DNA from: Verrucomicrobiia bacterium
GTDB lineage: Bacteria; Verrucomicrobiota; Verrucomicrobiia; Opitutales; Opitutaceae
Length of the DNA stretch: 18,576 bases
Assembly (NCBI GenBank): GCA_030424825.1
Contig: JAUHWE010000014.1
Span: forward strand, 1 to 18,576
Reading direction: 5' to 3'
A model generated the notes under the pieces. The model ran no database searches, had not been told where the DNA came from, and saw only the letters and a list, made by a program, of their open reading frames with translations. Every line of letters begins with the position of its first letter. Positions within the stretch are counted from its first letter, which is position 1. Made by a program: the position numbers and the translations under genes. Below are positions 1 through 6,697 of this stretch, in pieces.

Positions 1-71
1 TCGATGGATTCTGCCGTGATCAGGTACGTTAGAGCGAGAAAGGGAAGGAATGTCTGGATGGTGCGGCGCAT
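1..71 (-). CDS. N-terminus of an exported protein (cut by window edge)
   Basis: Reading leftward from an ATG at 71 gives MRRTIQTFLPFLALTYLITA followed by ESI before the window ends. This is a textbook signal-peptide layout: two arginines, a hydrophobic core, then a small-residue region, so the protein is probably exported. Only about 23 residues are visible and the mature protein cannot be identified. The start lies 82 bp downstream of the stop of the beta-propeller gene at 154-1590 on the same strand, so the two may be cotranscribed. No clear Shine-Dalgarno precedes it. The frame stays open to the edge, but its short length keeps confidence moderate. Confidence 0.5.
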   Translation of the reverse strand, partial: MRRTIQTFLPFLALTYLITAESI

Positions 72-153
72 GCTTAGTTCTTCGGTCGAAATCGGATACT
101 GTTTACGAAAACTATCAGTGTTTCATGATGCGAAATTGTTCCGCTAGTTCTGG

Positions 154-1590
154 CTACAAGCTGCTAACCGCTTGCAGCGTTTCGTAGGTCCTAAGGAAAG
201 CGGTGGAGTTTGAGAAAATGGGGGTGCTTCGGTAAGGGCCGACCTCGTGCCGAGCGAGCTCTTTGAATTCCCGGCCGGGCTGGATGATCACCAGATGTCC
301 ATCGTCAATGCCAAGATAGATCTTTCCCCCCGCGAGCACCATGCTTGGGTAGGCGGTTCCTTTGGGGCCTTTGATTTGGTGGGTGTAAATGACCTCCCCG
401 TTGTCGGCGCCAAGAGCGGTGACTAGATTGTCGCGGGTAACAATGTACATGATGCCTTCATGAATGAGAACGGACGAGTAATAACGGTCTTTGTCGACTT
501 CGGTGTGCCAGACCAGCTCCAGTCCCGATTTTTCCAATGTATCCAAACGCTTGGGGATTTGATAGGCATAGGCGTCACCATTCGCCTTTTCAACGCCGCT
601 CACAGTGTATATCAAATTATTCACTACAGTAGGGGTATTGAAGATGGACCAATCACGGGTATCGTGGAGGAACACTAGCCCGTCTTGAATCACTTTCCCA
701 TCGCTCACGCGGATGACTTCACCCCGCGGTGTAAATAAAAACGATTTGCCTTCGACTTGGAAAGGAGCGGGGGTACCGAAGACGACCTCGGAAGGAGTGG
801 ACCAGATGGTTTCCCCGTTTTCCGGGTTCAAAGCCGCGTAATCGTCGAAACGGACAATCAGCTTCCCGTCTACGATCTGTGGCATTGTGGCTCCGCCCCA
901 GCGGTGATCCGGGTGTTCGATGAACCGCGACCAGAGGCGCTCGCCGTCGAGGTCATAGGCGACGACGACTCCGAGGCCGAATGCGGCGTAGATTCTCTGG
1001 CCGTCAAAATAGGGCGTGTAGGAACTGTACCCGTTGGTGTTGTGGGAGGGAGGCGTGACGAAGTTGCTAAATTCGGGATCACGTTGGAGTGCTTCACTTT
1101 CTGTGTTCAGAGCGGTCGATTCCGCGTACTTTTGATTAAGAGATGCTTTTGCTTTCTCGTTTTCCTTGTCGTTCTCCAAGGCCCTCTCGAGTCGACGGAT
1201 GTCATTTCGCAATCTACGAATTTCTTGTTCAACGGTCTCGATTCGGGCCTTGTGCGCTTCGAGAGCCTGCCGTTTGGAGTCGCTGATATTGTTAAGTTCC
1301 ATCAGGTCGTTCGAACGCTTCCAGAGGATTTCGCCGGTTTCGCTGTCCGCGCAAATGAGCCAGGCGGGTTCCGCAGTAAAAATGAGTTTGTTGTCCACCA
1401 AGATTGGAGTGCTGTTGCTTTTAGATTCCAGTGGAATTTCAAACAGAAGTTTTTCCCGCCAGTTCACGGGAGATATGTCGGTTTCGTAGACGCCATTGCG
1501 GTTGGTTCGCCAAGAAGGAATATCGGCAAACGAAGATGAATTCGCGACGAATAGGGCAAGTGAGAGGGGTAAAAAGAGATAAAAGCACAT
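154..1590 (-). CDS. Exported PQQ-like beta-propeller protein with a coiled-coil insert
   Basis: 478 residues. Residues 1-22 form a signal peptide (hydrophobic core FLPLSLALFVA, then SSSFA), so the protein is probably periplasmic or surface-attached. The rest is a quinoprotein/BamB-like propeller: repeated 'dG.i...l.AlD..tGe.iW' blades are visible around 63-92 (ICADSETGEILW), 205-222 (VAYDLDGERLW), 240-265 (ALNPENGETIW) and near 390-410 (ALGADNGEVIY). Between the first and second blade, residues about 98-170 form a charged heptad-like helix rich in E, K, R and L (IETVEQEIRRLRNDIRRLE), a likely coiled coil that ordinary propellers lack. No lipobox or dehydrogenase active site was recognised, so an enzymatic role is not supported; structural or binding roles are possible. 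It is divergent from the TonB receptor at 1758. The start is the only Met before the signal peptide; a TCTACT hexamer rather than a Shine-Dalgarno precedes it. Confidence 0.85.
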   Translation of the reverse strand: MCFYLFLPLSLALFVANSSSFADIPSWRTNRNGVYETDISPVNWREKLLFEIPLESKSNSTPILVDNKLIFTAEPAWLICADSETGEILWKRSNDLMELNNISDSKRQALEAHKARIETVEQEIRRLRNDIRRLERALENDKENEKAKASLNQKYAESTALNTESEALQRDPEFSNFVTPPSHNTNGYSSYTPYFDGQRIYAAFGLGVVVAYDLDGERLWSRFIEHPDHRWGGATMPQIVDGKLIVRFDDYAALNPENGETIWSTPSEVVFGTPAPFQVEGKSFLFTPRGEVIRVSDGKVIQDGLVFLHDTRDWSIFNTPTVVNNLIYTVSGVEKANGDAYAYQIPKRLDTLEKSGLELVWHTEVDKDRYYSSVLIHEGIMYIVTRDNLVTALGADNGEVIYTHQIKGPKGTAYPSMVLAGGKIYLGIDDGHLVIIQPGREFKELARHEVGPYRSTPIFSNSTAFLRTYETLQAVSSL

Positions 1591-1757
1591 TGTTCTTAAG
1601 TAGACTGCGGTTTTCGTAATTCGGACAAATTAGAGCCAAAATTTCACAGAGTCACTTTTAAACAGGTAATACCCTAACGATGAAAAAAGGTGTCCATTTT
1701 CGTTGTTCTGCACAGGAAATTGGTTCTTTTAGTACGCGATCTACTAACTAACTAGAT
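1591..1757. promoter_or_regulatory. Divergent promoter region with ATCTACTAAC leader motif
   Basis: The 167-bp gap separates the leftward beta-propeller gene and the rightward TonB receptor, so it must hold promoters for both. No strong -35/-10 pair was found. The segment 1739-1748 reads ATCTACTAAC, ends 9 nt before the receptor start codon, and is repeated exactly 8 nt before the second TonB receptor start (10202-10211). A weak hairpin with G.U pairs can form from CGATGAAAA (1678-1686) and TTTTCGTTG (1697-1705). No Shine-Dalgarno is visible ahead of either gene. Confidence 0.4.
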
Positions 1758-3800
1758 ATGATGAATAAGAAATCCACATTCCTTTTGGGACTGCTTCTCG
1801 GTTTGAACGCTTTCGGCCAGTCCGACTCTGAAATCTTTGAATTGTCACCCATTCGGGTGATCGCAGGAGATTCACTGATCGAGAGAGGAGGGCTTACCAG
1901 CGGGTTCACGACGGGAGCTGTAGACTTGTACCAAATGCAGTCGGTTCAGGAAACGTCGGGCTTGGTCCCCAATCTTTTCGTCGCTTCGAGTGAAACACGC
2001 GGGTATGGGGATGTGATTTCACTTAGAGGAACGGGAAATACCCTATTTTTCAGCCCGGCTGGGGTTGCCCAGTACATTGATGACGTCCCTTCAGGTGACG
2101 TGTTTACCTATTCCTCTGAATTGCTGTCAGGCAATTCCCTGACCGTTCATCGGGGCGGAATGGGGTCCTTTTTTGGACGCAATGGACCTGCAGGCGTGAT
2201 CGACATCCAGAGCCCGAAACCGATGCAAGAGCAGAGAATCAATTTAGCGGCTGAATTCGGCTCTTTTGATAAGCGAGCCTTTCGAGCGAGCCTTTCGGGA
2301 CCCCTCTCAGGATCCGGTGTTTCCCACAGCCTCACGGTTTTTCACAATGAGCGGGATGGATATCTCTACAACGCGACACTAGATCGCCATACAGATACGA
2401 GAGAAGCTCAAGGCGCCCAGTACAACTTGTTCTTCCCACTTGGAAACGATTGGAACGCGCGGGTGAAATTGGTCACTGAATCGATAGAAGACGGAAGCCA
2501 GCGCCTGTCCTCTCTCTTCAGCCCGGATCGGTATGTTGTCGGTTCCGACTTGGAAGGGGAAACGCAGATCGACCGAAATCAGATCTCGGTCCATCTCGAC
2601 CGAGATTTCGAATGGGGCGTATTCAAGTCGATAACGGCGTTTCAAGATTGGGAGTTGGATCCTTCGACGGTTGATCTCGATTTGAGCCCAGATCCGATTT
2701 CGACCTCCACGATACAGCAGGACCAAAACCTGTTTACACAAGAGTTCCGTTTCGAGTCTAACGACAGCGGAAATGCCCTTGACTGGCGTGCGGGCCTCTT
2801 TTTTCAGGATAAAGAAACCGGAGGCGATACGACACGGGTTTTTCCCGCACCGCCGTTTTTTCCGGTCTTCACCGAAAATACCGTCTTCGAAACCGAAGAA
2901 CAGAGCATCGCCGCTTTTGGGCACGTGTCCTTTGATGTGACCGAAACGTTCATCCTCGACGCAGGCGCTCGAGTACAAAAAGCGGATGCCTCGATCGATC
3001 GGGAAAAGACTTCCCCCGTCGGTCTCGCTCCCATAAACGCTGACAAGAACGGTACCTACGCATCCGGAGCCTTCGGCTTCGAGGCGATTATGAGTGATCA
3101 TTTTTCATTCATAGGACGGTCTACTTCCGCATTTAAACCGGCGGGTTACAGTGCGTTCACGGATTTGCCAAATCTAGCCGGATTCAATGACGAGTCGTCC
3201 TGGTCGAACGAGATTGGGTTCTCATTCGCGACTTCGGATTCCACTTTTAAGGCACGAGTAACGGTGTTCGATGTATCCATAGATAATTACCAGTTGGAAC
3301 GGTCTGTTCCCAACGCAACAGACTACATTGTTATCACTGCCGATGAGGTTTCCTCTTCCGGAGTAGAGGCTGAGATTGTCTGGCAGCCCACGCCGAATTT
3401 CGTAATCGAAGGAAGCGTCGGAACCAATGATGTTACTTTTGAAAAGCACACCGATCCTTTTAGTGGAGCTAATTTAAACGGATTCGAAGTCCCTTTCACT
3501 CCCAGTAGCACCTTCCGTGGCTCTGCCCGCTATAGTTTAGACAGCGGCATTTTCTTCCAAGCGACTTTCCGCGGTTTGGGCGAGACGTTTTTTGACGAAG
3601 GCAACACGGCTATGTTTCGACAAGGTAGCTACGAGGTCTTCGATGCTCAGATAGGGTTTCGTACCGATCGGTATTCAGTGGTTCTATACGGTGAGAATCT
3701 TGGGGATGAACAGTACTATACATTCATCAATCCACAGATCTTCGCAGCCACTCCTGGCGACCCCGAGTCTTTTGGCGTTCGGCTAGGAGCGAGATTCTAG
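1758..3800 (+). CDS. TonB-dependent outer-membrane receptor
   Basis: 680 residues, complete. Residues 1-21 are a signal peptide (STFLLGLLLGLNAFGQ). A TonB-box-like stretch FELSPIRVIAG lies at about 27-37. The plug domain spans about 45-155 and shows the usual ISLRGTGN and VHRGGMGSFFGRNGPAGVIDI signatures. A 22-strand barrel follows, with typical motifs such as TQEFRFES (about 325) and WSNEIGF (about 478), and the chain ends in the aromatic residue (GVRLGARF) needed for barrel assembly. It should move a ligand such as a siderophore, cofactor or sugar oligomer across the outer membrane using TonB-ExbBD energy; the ligand cannot be read from sequence. The plug style resembles siderophore-type receptors more than the larger receptor at 10220. 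No TonB, ExbB or periplasmic binding protein is nearby. The start follows the ATCTACTAAC leader; MM at the start leaves a 3-nt ambiguity. Confidence 0.93.
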   Translation: MMNKKSTFLLGLLLGLNAFGQSDSEIFELSPIRVIAGDSLIERGGLTSGFTTGAVDLYQMQSVQETSGLVPNLFVASSETRGYGDVISLRGTGNTLFFSPAGVAQYIDDVPSGDVFTYSSELLSGNSLTVHRGGMGSFFGRNGPAGVIDIQSPKPMQEQRINLAAEFGSFDKRAFRASLSGPLSGSGVSHSLTVFHNERDGYLYNATLDRHTDTREAQGAQYNLFFPLGNDWNARVKLVTESIEDGSQRLSSLFSPDRYVVGSDLEGETQIDRNQISVHLDRDFEWGVFKSITAFQDWELDPSTVDLDLSPDPISTSTIQQDQNLFTQEFRFESNDSGNALDWRAGLFFQDKETGGDTTRVFPAPPFFPVFTENTVFETEEQSIAAFGHVSFDVTETFILDAGARVQKADASIDREKTSPVGLAPINADKNGTYASGAFGFEAIMSDHFSFIGRSTSAFKPAGYSAFTDLPNLAGFNDESSWSNEIGFSFATSDSTFKARVTVFDVSIDNYQLERSVPNATDYIVITADEVSSSGVEAEIVWQPTPNFVIEGSVGTNDVTFEKHTDPFSGANLNGFEVPFTPSSTFRGSARYSLDSGIFFQATFRGLGETFFDEGNTAMFRQGSYEVFDAQIGFRTDRYSVVLYGENLGDEQYYTFINPQIFAATPGDPESFGVRLGARF

Positions 3801-3828
3801 GCGAATCGAATCCCAAAGATTAGAATAT

Positions 3829-3854
3829 GCAGGGATGATTTCTCCCTGCTATTT
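3829..3854 (+). terminator. Probable intrinsic terminator after TonB receptor
   Basis: GCAGGGA (3829-3835) and TCCCTGC (3843-3849) form a perfect 7-bp stem with a 7-nt loop, 28 nt after the receptor stop codon, followed by TATTT. The U-tract is interrupted, so termination may be partial. Confidence 0.55.
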
Positions 3855-3863
3855 CGCTCATCT

Positions 3864-3888
3864 GTAGGCTCGCCGCTCGCGGCGTAGC
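3864..3888 (+). repeat. REP-type element, copy 1
   Basis: A GTAG tetranucleotide (3864-3867) is followed by a hairpin: GCT / CGCCG / loop CTCG / CGGCG / bulged T / AGC. GTAG 5' of an imperfect palindrome is the hallmark of REP sequences processed by RAYT (TnpA-REP) tyrosine transposases of the IS200/IS605 superfamily. No RAYT gene lies in this window. Confidence 0.65.
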
Positions 3889-3903
3889 TATGCTGTCTAA
3901 ATT

Positions 3904-3928
3904 GTAGGGCTGGCGCTCGCGCCATGCC
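3904..3928 (+). repeat. REP-type element, copy 2
   Basis: Same 25-nt architecture as the copy 40 nt upstream: GTAG (3904-3907), then GGC / TGGCG / loop CTCG / CGCCA / bulged T / GCC. The loop, bulge and arm lengths are identical, while stem bases differ in compensating pairs. This argues for selection on the hairpin and not a recent duplication. Both copies lie in the same orientation. Confidence 0.65.
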
Positions 3929-4076
3929 GCGTAAGCAGAGTCTTGATGTGACTGACGCGGCACAGCGCAAGCACTGGCCTTACGTTGTGAGCCTTTCGGA
4001 GACTCGTTGGCAACGTGGGCTGGGTGAGAGCATCGCACCCGCACCCGTCCTACGGTTCAATTGTCAAAATATTCAA
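3925..4076. other. Dyad-rich non-coding remainder between converging genes
   Basis: After the REP pair, TGCCGCGT (3925-3932) and ACGCGGCA (3955-3962) form an 8-bp inverted repeat enclosing a smaller AGTC/GACT dyad (3939-3942, 3950-3953). ACGTTG (3982-3987) pairs with CAACGT (4011-4016). The first dyad overlaps the last bases of REP copy 2. Small reading frames cross here on both strands, but they show no family motifs and run through the repeats. It separates the converging receptor (rightward) and propeller (leftward) genes. It may be REP-associated sequence or a decayed mobile element end. Confidence 0.35.
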
Positions 4077-5447
4077 CTACGACTTGCTCAGGCAGTACAG
4101 GTGCTCGCCGGTACGAATGAATATCTGGTTGCCGGCTGCGGCAGGGGAGGATAGAGTGTAGCTATTGTCGAGACTGTTGGTACCGAGAAGTTTGAACTTC
4201 GGCCCCGCTTGGACCACGGCGACTTCAGCGGTTTCACTGACGAGGTAAAGCTTTCCGTCCGCCAATAGGGGTGAAGAGCTTACGCGTCCAATTCCTGTTT
4301 CCTCAGGGCCCCAAATTACATCGCCCGACTGAGCGTTGAAACAGGAGATCTGTCCAAAGTCATTCAATACATAAAAGTAGGTCCCATCGGAAATGGGGGT
4401 GGGAACGTCCGGTCCGCTTTTATCTTCCATTTTCCAGGCGAGGTGGCTTTCGGTGACATCTCCTTTGCCATCTGCCTTTATGGCAAGTAGAGGCGTCTTT
4501 CGGGACGGCGCGTATACGATTCCGTTGGCGGCGACGGGTGATGCGATGATGCGGTAGTTGCGCGAATTCTCGGGATTCAAGCCGCCAGATCGCCAGATCT
4601 CAACTCCGGTTTTGGGATCGTGACTTGTTACGTAGGCCCCGCCAGAAACGACGATCTGGGTTTTCCCGTTCACATTTACTGGGATAGGAGTCGTGTAGGC
4701 ATCTTTCGATTCGTAGGGCGCGTCGGAGGGCCGATCGACCATCCAAACTTCTTTTCCCGTCTTGCCGTCGAGGGCGACTACGTAGCCAGGAGCCTCGGTA
4801 TTCTGACCGCGTACCACGCCGATGATAAGGTTCCCTTCGTACAGTAGCGGCGATGAGGCGAAACCCCAATTGAGTCCAAATTCACCATAGGAGTCTTCGA
4901 GACTGACTTTCCAGAGCGCTTCGCCATCGATGCTGTAGGCGCGGACGATGCCGTTGCCCGTCGTTGCCCAAACGTACTTTCCATCGCTAACCGGTGAAGG
5001 GGAGCTGTTGTTCTGCTTCCGCTTGAGCTCGTTTCCTGAATCTACCTGTGCTCGCCATAATTCGGTGCCGTCTTTGCGAGAGAGGCAGATCAAAAGCAGT
5101 TCGTTTCCGCCCGGGCCATCTACGCCCGCCTGCTGTGGGCGTCGTTGAGGTCGCCCGCCGGGACCGCGACGCGGAGGCTGCTCTACTGCAGCGGCTTCCG
5201 CTTTAGCAGCTTGTTCCGAGGGTGACATGACGAAGACCCGTTCTCCAATGACTATTGGTGTCGCGCCGCTCCAAGCGGGAAGGGCCGTTTTCCAGGCAAT
5301 ATTCTTGGAGTCATTCCACTCGGTGGGTAGGTCCGAGGCGGTTGCGATACCGGTGCCATCGGGACCTCTCCACTGGGGCCAATCGGAAGCCAAAACCGAG
5401 AGGTTGAGTAGGGACAGAAGAGTAATGATTCGGATTGGGATAGTCAT
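4077..5447 (-). CDS. Exported PQQ-like beta-propeller (quinoprotein-type) protein
   Basis: 456 residues from the Met at 5447. That start is chosen because it directly opens a signal peptide (IPIRIITLLSLLNLSVLA) followed by SDWPQWRGPDGTG, the usual mature N-terminus of this family in Verrucomicrobia and Planctomycetes; a frame opening 34 residues further upstream would overlap the preceding gene and has no signal peptide at its start. Propeller blades are visible as LSRKDGTELW, AYSIDGEALW, ALDGKTGKEVW, SHDPKTGVEIW and CFNAQSGDVIW. Residues about 77-115 are a low-complexity Ala/Glu then Pro/Arg/Gly insert (PPRRGPGGRPQRR) in the first blade region, probably disordered. No catalytic residues of true PQQ dehydrogenases were recognised, so the role is unknown. 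It begins 32 bp after the stop of the TIM-barrel gene 5480-6496, and the two are probably one transcript. Confidence 0.88.
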   Translation of the reverse strand: MTIPIRIITLLSLLNLSVLASDWPQWRGPDGTGIATASDLPTEWNDSKNIAWKTALPAWSGATPIVIGERVFVMSPSEQAAKAEAAAVEQPPRRGPGGRPQRRPQQAGVDGPGGNELLLICLSRKDGTELWRAQVDSGNELKRKQNNSSPSPVSDGKYVWATTGNGIVRAYSIDGEALWKVSLEDSYGEFGLNWGFASSPLLYEGNLIIGVVRGQNTEAPGYVVALDGKTGKEVWMVDRPSDAPYESKDAYTTPIPVNVNGKTQIVVSGGAYVTSHDPKTGVEIWRSGGLNPENSRNYRIIASPVAANGIVYAPSRKTPLLAIKADGKGDVTESHLAWKMEDKSGPDVPTPISDGTYFYVLNDFGQISCFNAQSGDVIWGPEETGIGRVSSSPLLADGKLYLVSETAEVAVVQAGPKFKLLGTNSLDNSYTLSSPAAAGNQIFIRTGEHLYCLSKS

Positions 5448-5479
5448 GGCTGGATGCGGTTGAGTATGGCGATACGAAG

Positions 5480-6496
5480 TTATTGGGGTAAAAGATTGCG
5501 ATTGACCAGGTTGTTGAGTCGATGGGTGACTTCTTCCAAGCCGTCGCAAACGGTCTCGGAGTAGGTCCGTCCGTCCGTAGTGTCGATGCCGTGGCGTGGG
5601 TCCGCTTCCCGCAAGCCGGCGAGGGCGTCGTCTTCGTGATGAAAGAGTTCGACGAGGACGATCTCGAGTTTACCGGTTGTGGCGCAGGCCGTGAGGAGGT
5701 TGCCGATCCATCCATCGTCTGTGGAGAGGCATCCCCGAGTGGTTTTTGCGGAGGCGTGGAACATGCTGAACCCATCCGCTTCTCCCATTTCCTTGATCAC
5801 GGCTACGTTCTCCTCCATGCTAAGGGTGGAATCGCCGCAATGAGCGGCGTCTACGAGGACTTTGAAGAAAGGTTTCCCAATGGCCTTGTTGGCGGCTTTG
5901 ACAAAAGTCCATGCCTTGCTGATGTCCGTAAACGTCTGGAATTCGGTACCTCGGAGAAACTCCATGTGCCACGCTTTAACGGAGCTGTTGAGGATATCCG
6001 CTTCCCGGCAAACGCGGGTGTGGAGTTTTACAAGTTGGGCCACGGCTGCGTCGAACGCGTCCCCTGTCAGGGTTTCGGCTCCCGGCTTCATCCATTCCTC
6101 GAATGACGTGGATGCTACGTGCTCCACGCCGTGCTTTTTAGCGACTTCTAGCCCCGCCAGCAAGCTCGGGGCTACTTTGTCCTCGTCGGCAGGGTCCATG
6201 GGATTTCCGCCGGCGACCATCATGATCATGTGGGGCTGCAAGCCGAGCGATTTGATGTCCTGAATGAGCTCGTCCATATCCCCTTCGTCAGTGCCCGGAA
6301 AGACCGCGGTCTGGGCGCAATTTGGGGAAACTCTAGAGGTCTGGTTGATCTTCTCGAGTTCGGCCGAAACGAGAAGCCGACCCTGGTCGTTCCGCGGCAA
6401 CTTGCCGTTGTCGTCGGGAACCAGCGCTCCCACGAACTTGATGTGAGTCGGAACGATTCCGAGTTGAAGATTGGGTTTGAGAGCAATTTTGGCCAT
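5480..6496 (-). CDS. Sugar phosphate isomerase/epimerase-like TIM-barrel protein
   Basis: 338 residues without a signal peptide, so cytoplasmic. It fits the xylose-isomerase-like TIM barrel family (PF01261 type). The expected divalent-metal set is visible in order: Glu179 (WHMEFLRG), Asp216 and His219 (VLVDAAHCGDS), His247 (MFHASAKT) and Glu283 (VLVELFHHED), matching the Glu-Asp-His-Glu pattern of ketose 3-epimerases and relatives. Members isomerise or epimerise sugars or keto-cyclitols (IolE/IolH belong to the same superfamily), but the substrate cannot be deduced. Length is slightly above the usual 260-300. The GGNPMDPADEDK segment near 96-107 is a subfamily feature I cannot assign. It is the first gene of a probable pair with the propeller gene downstream, and is divergent from the metallophosphoesterase gene. 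No clear Shine-Dalgarno precedes the start. Confidence 0.8.
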   Translation of the reverse strand: MAKIALKPNLQLGIVPTHIKFVGALVPDDNGKLPRNDQGRLLVSAELEKINQTSRVSPNCAQTAVFPGTDEGDMDELIQDIKSLGLQPHMIMMVAGGNPMDPADEDKVAPSLLAGLEVAKKHGVEHVASTSFEEWMKPGAETLTGDAFDAAVAQLVKLHTRVCREADILNSSVKAWHMEFLRGTEFQTFTDISKAWTFVKAANKAIGKPFFKVLVDAAHCGDSTLSMEENVAVIKEMGEADGFSMFHASAKTTRGCLSTDDGWIGNLLTACATTGKLEIVLVELFHHEDDALAGLREADPRHGIDTTDGRTYSETVCDGLEEVTHRLNNLVNRNLLPQ

Positions 6497-6601
6497 ATAA
6501 GTTAAATGAGAGTAATTCGTTTTTTCCGGAAGCAGAAGCTAAATTGATCTAACGAGGTTGGGAAGTCTATTTCCGGTAGAGGCGAGAAAATTGGCCTATT
6601 G

Positions 6602-6633
6602 GGCGAACCGGTCGCCTGAAAACATGGTTTTCA
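6602..6633 (+). promoter_or_regulatory. Back-to-back dyads upstream of metallophosphoesterase gene
   Basis: GGCGA-ACCGG-TCGCC (6602-6616) is immediately followed by TGAAAAC-ATG-GTTTTCA (6617-6633), a perfect 7-bp-arm palindrome. They sit 64 bp before the chosen start. The second has the size and symmetry of a repressor operator; both could also fold as consecutive hairpins in the leader RNA. The remaining part of the 6497-6637 divergent gap shows nothing else recognisable. Confidence 0.45.
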
Positions 6634-6697
6634 AATCATGAAAAGCGACTGCAACAGTTTCACGAGTTCCTTATTGGCAAAGATAAGGGAAGGAGCC

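Noticed and set aside
757..1539. 260-codon plus-strand frame opposite the coiled-coil propeller gene
   Set aside because: Lies wholly antisense to a gene with signal peptide and propeller repeats; its translation has no family motifs.
2379..3101. 240-codon minus-strand frame inside the first TonB receptor
   Set aside because: Antisense shadow of a clearly coding barrel region; no recognisable domain.
3820..4154. Short frames on both strands (74 and 76 codons) between the receptor and propeller genes
   Set aside because: They cross the REP hairpins and, on the plus strand, run into the converging propeller gene; composition and motifs do not support coding.
5448..5549. N-terminal extension of the second propeller gene
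   Set aside because: The 34 extra residues overlap the upstream gene and precede a proper signal peptide that starts at the Met at 5447.
5522..6106. 194-codon plus-strand frame opposite the TIM-barrel gene
   Set aside because: Antisense to a gene with a complete metal-ligand set; no motif of its own.
6638..6697. Earlier in-frame start for the phosphoesterase
   Set aside because: The later ATG at 6698 has a strong Shine-Dalgarno and places the hydrophobic signal nearer the N-terminus; the earlier start remains possible.
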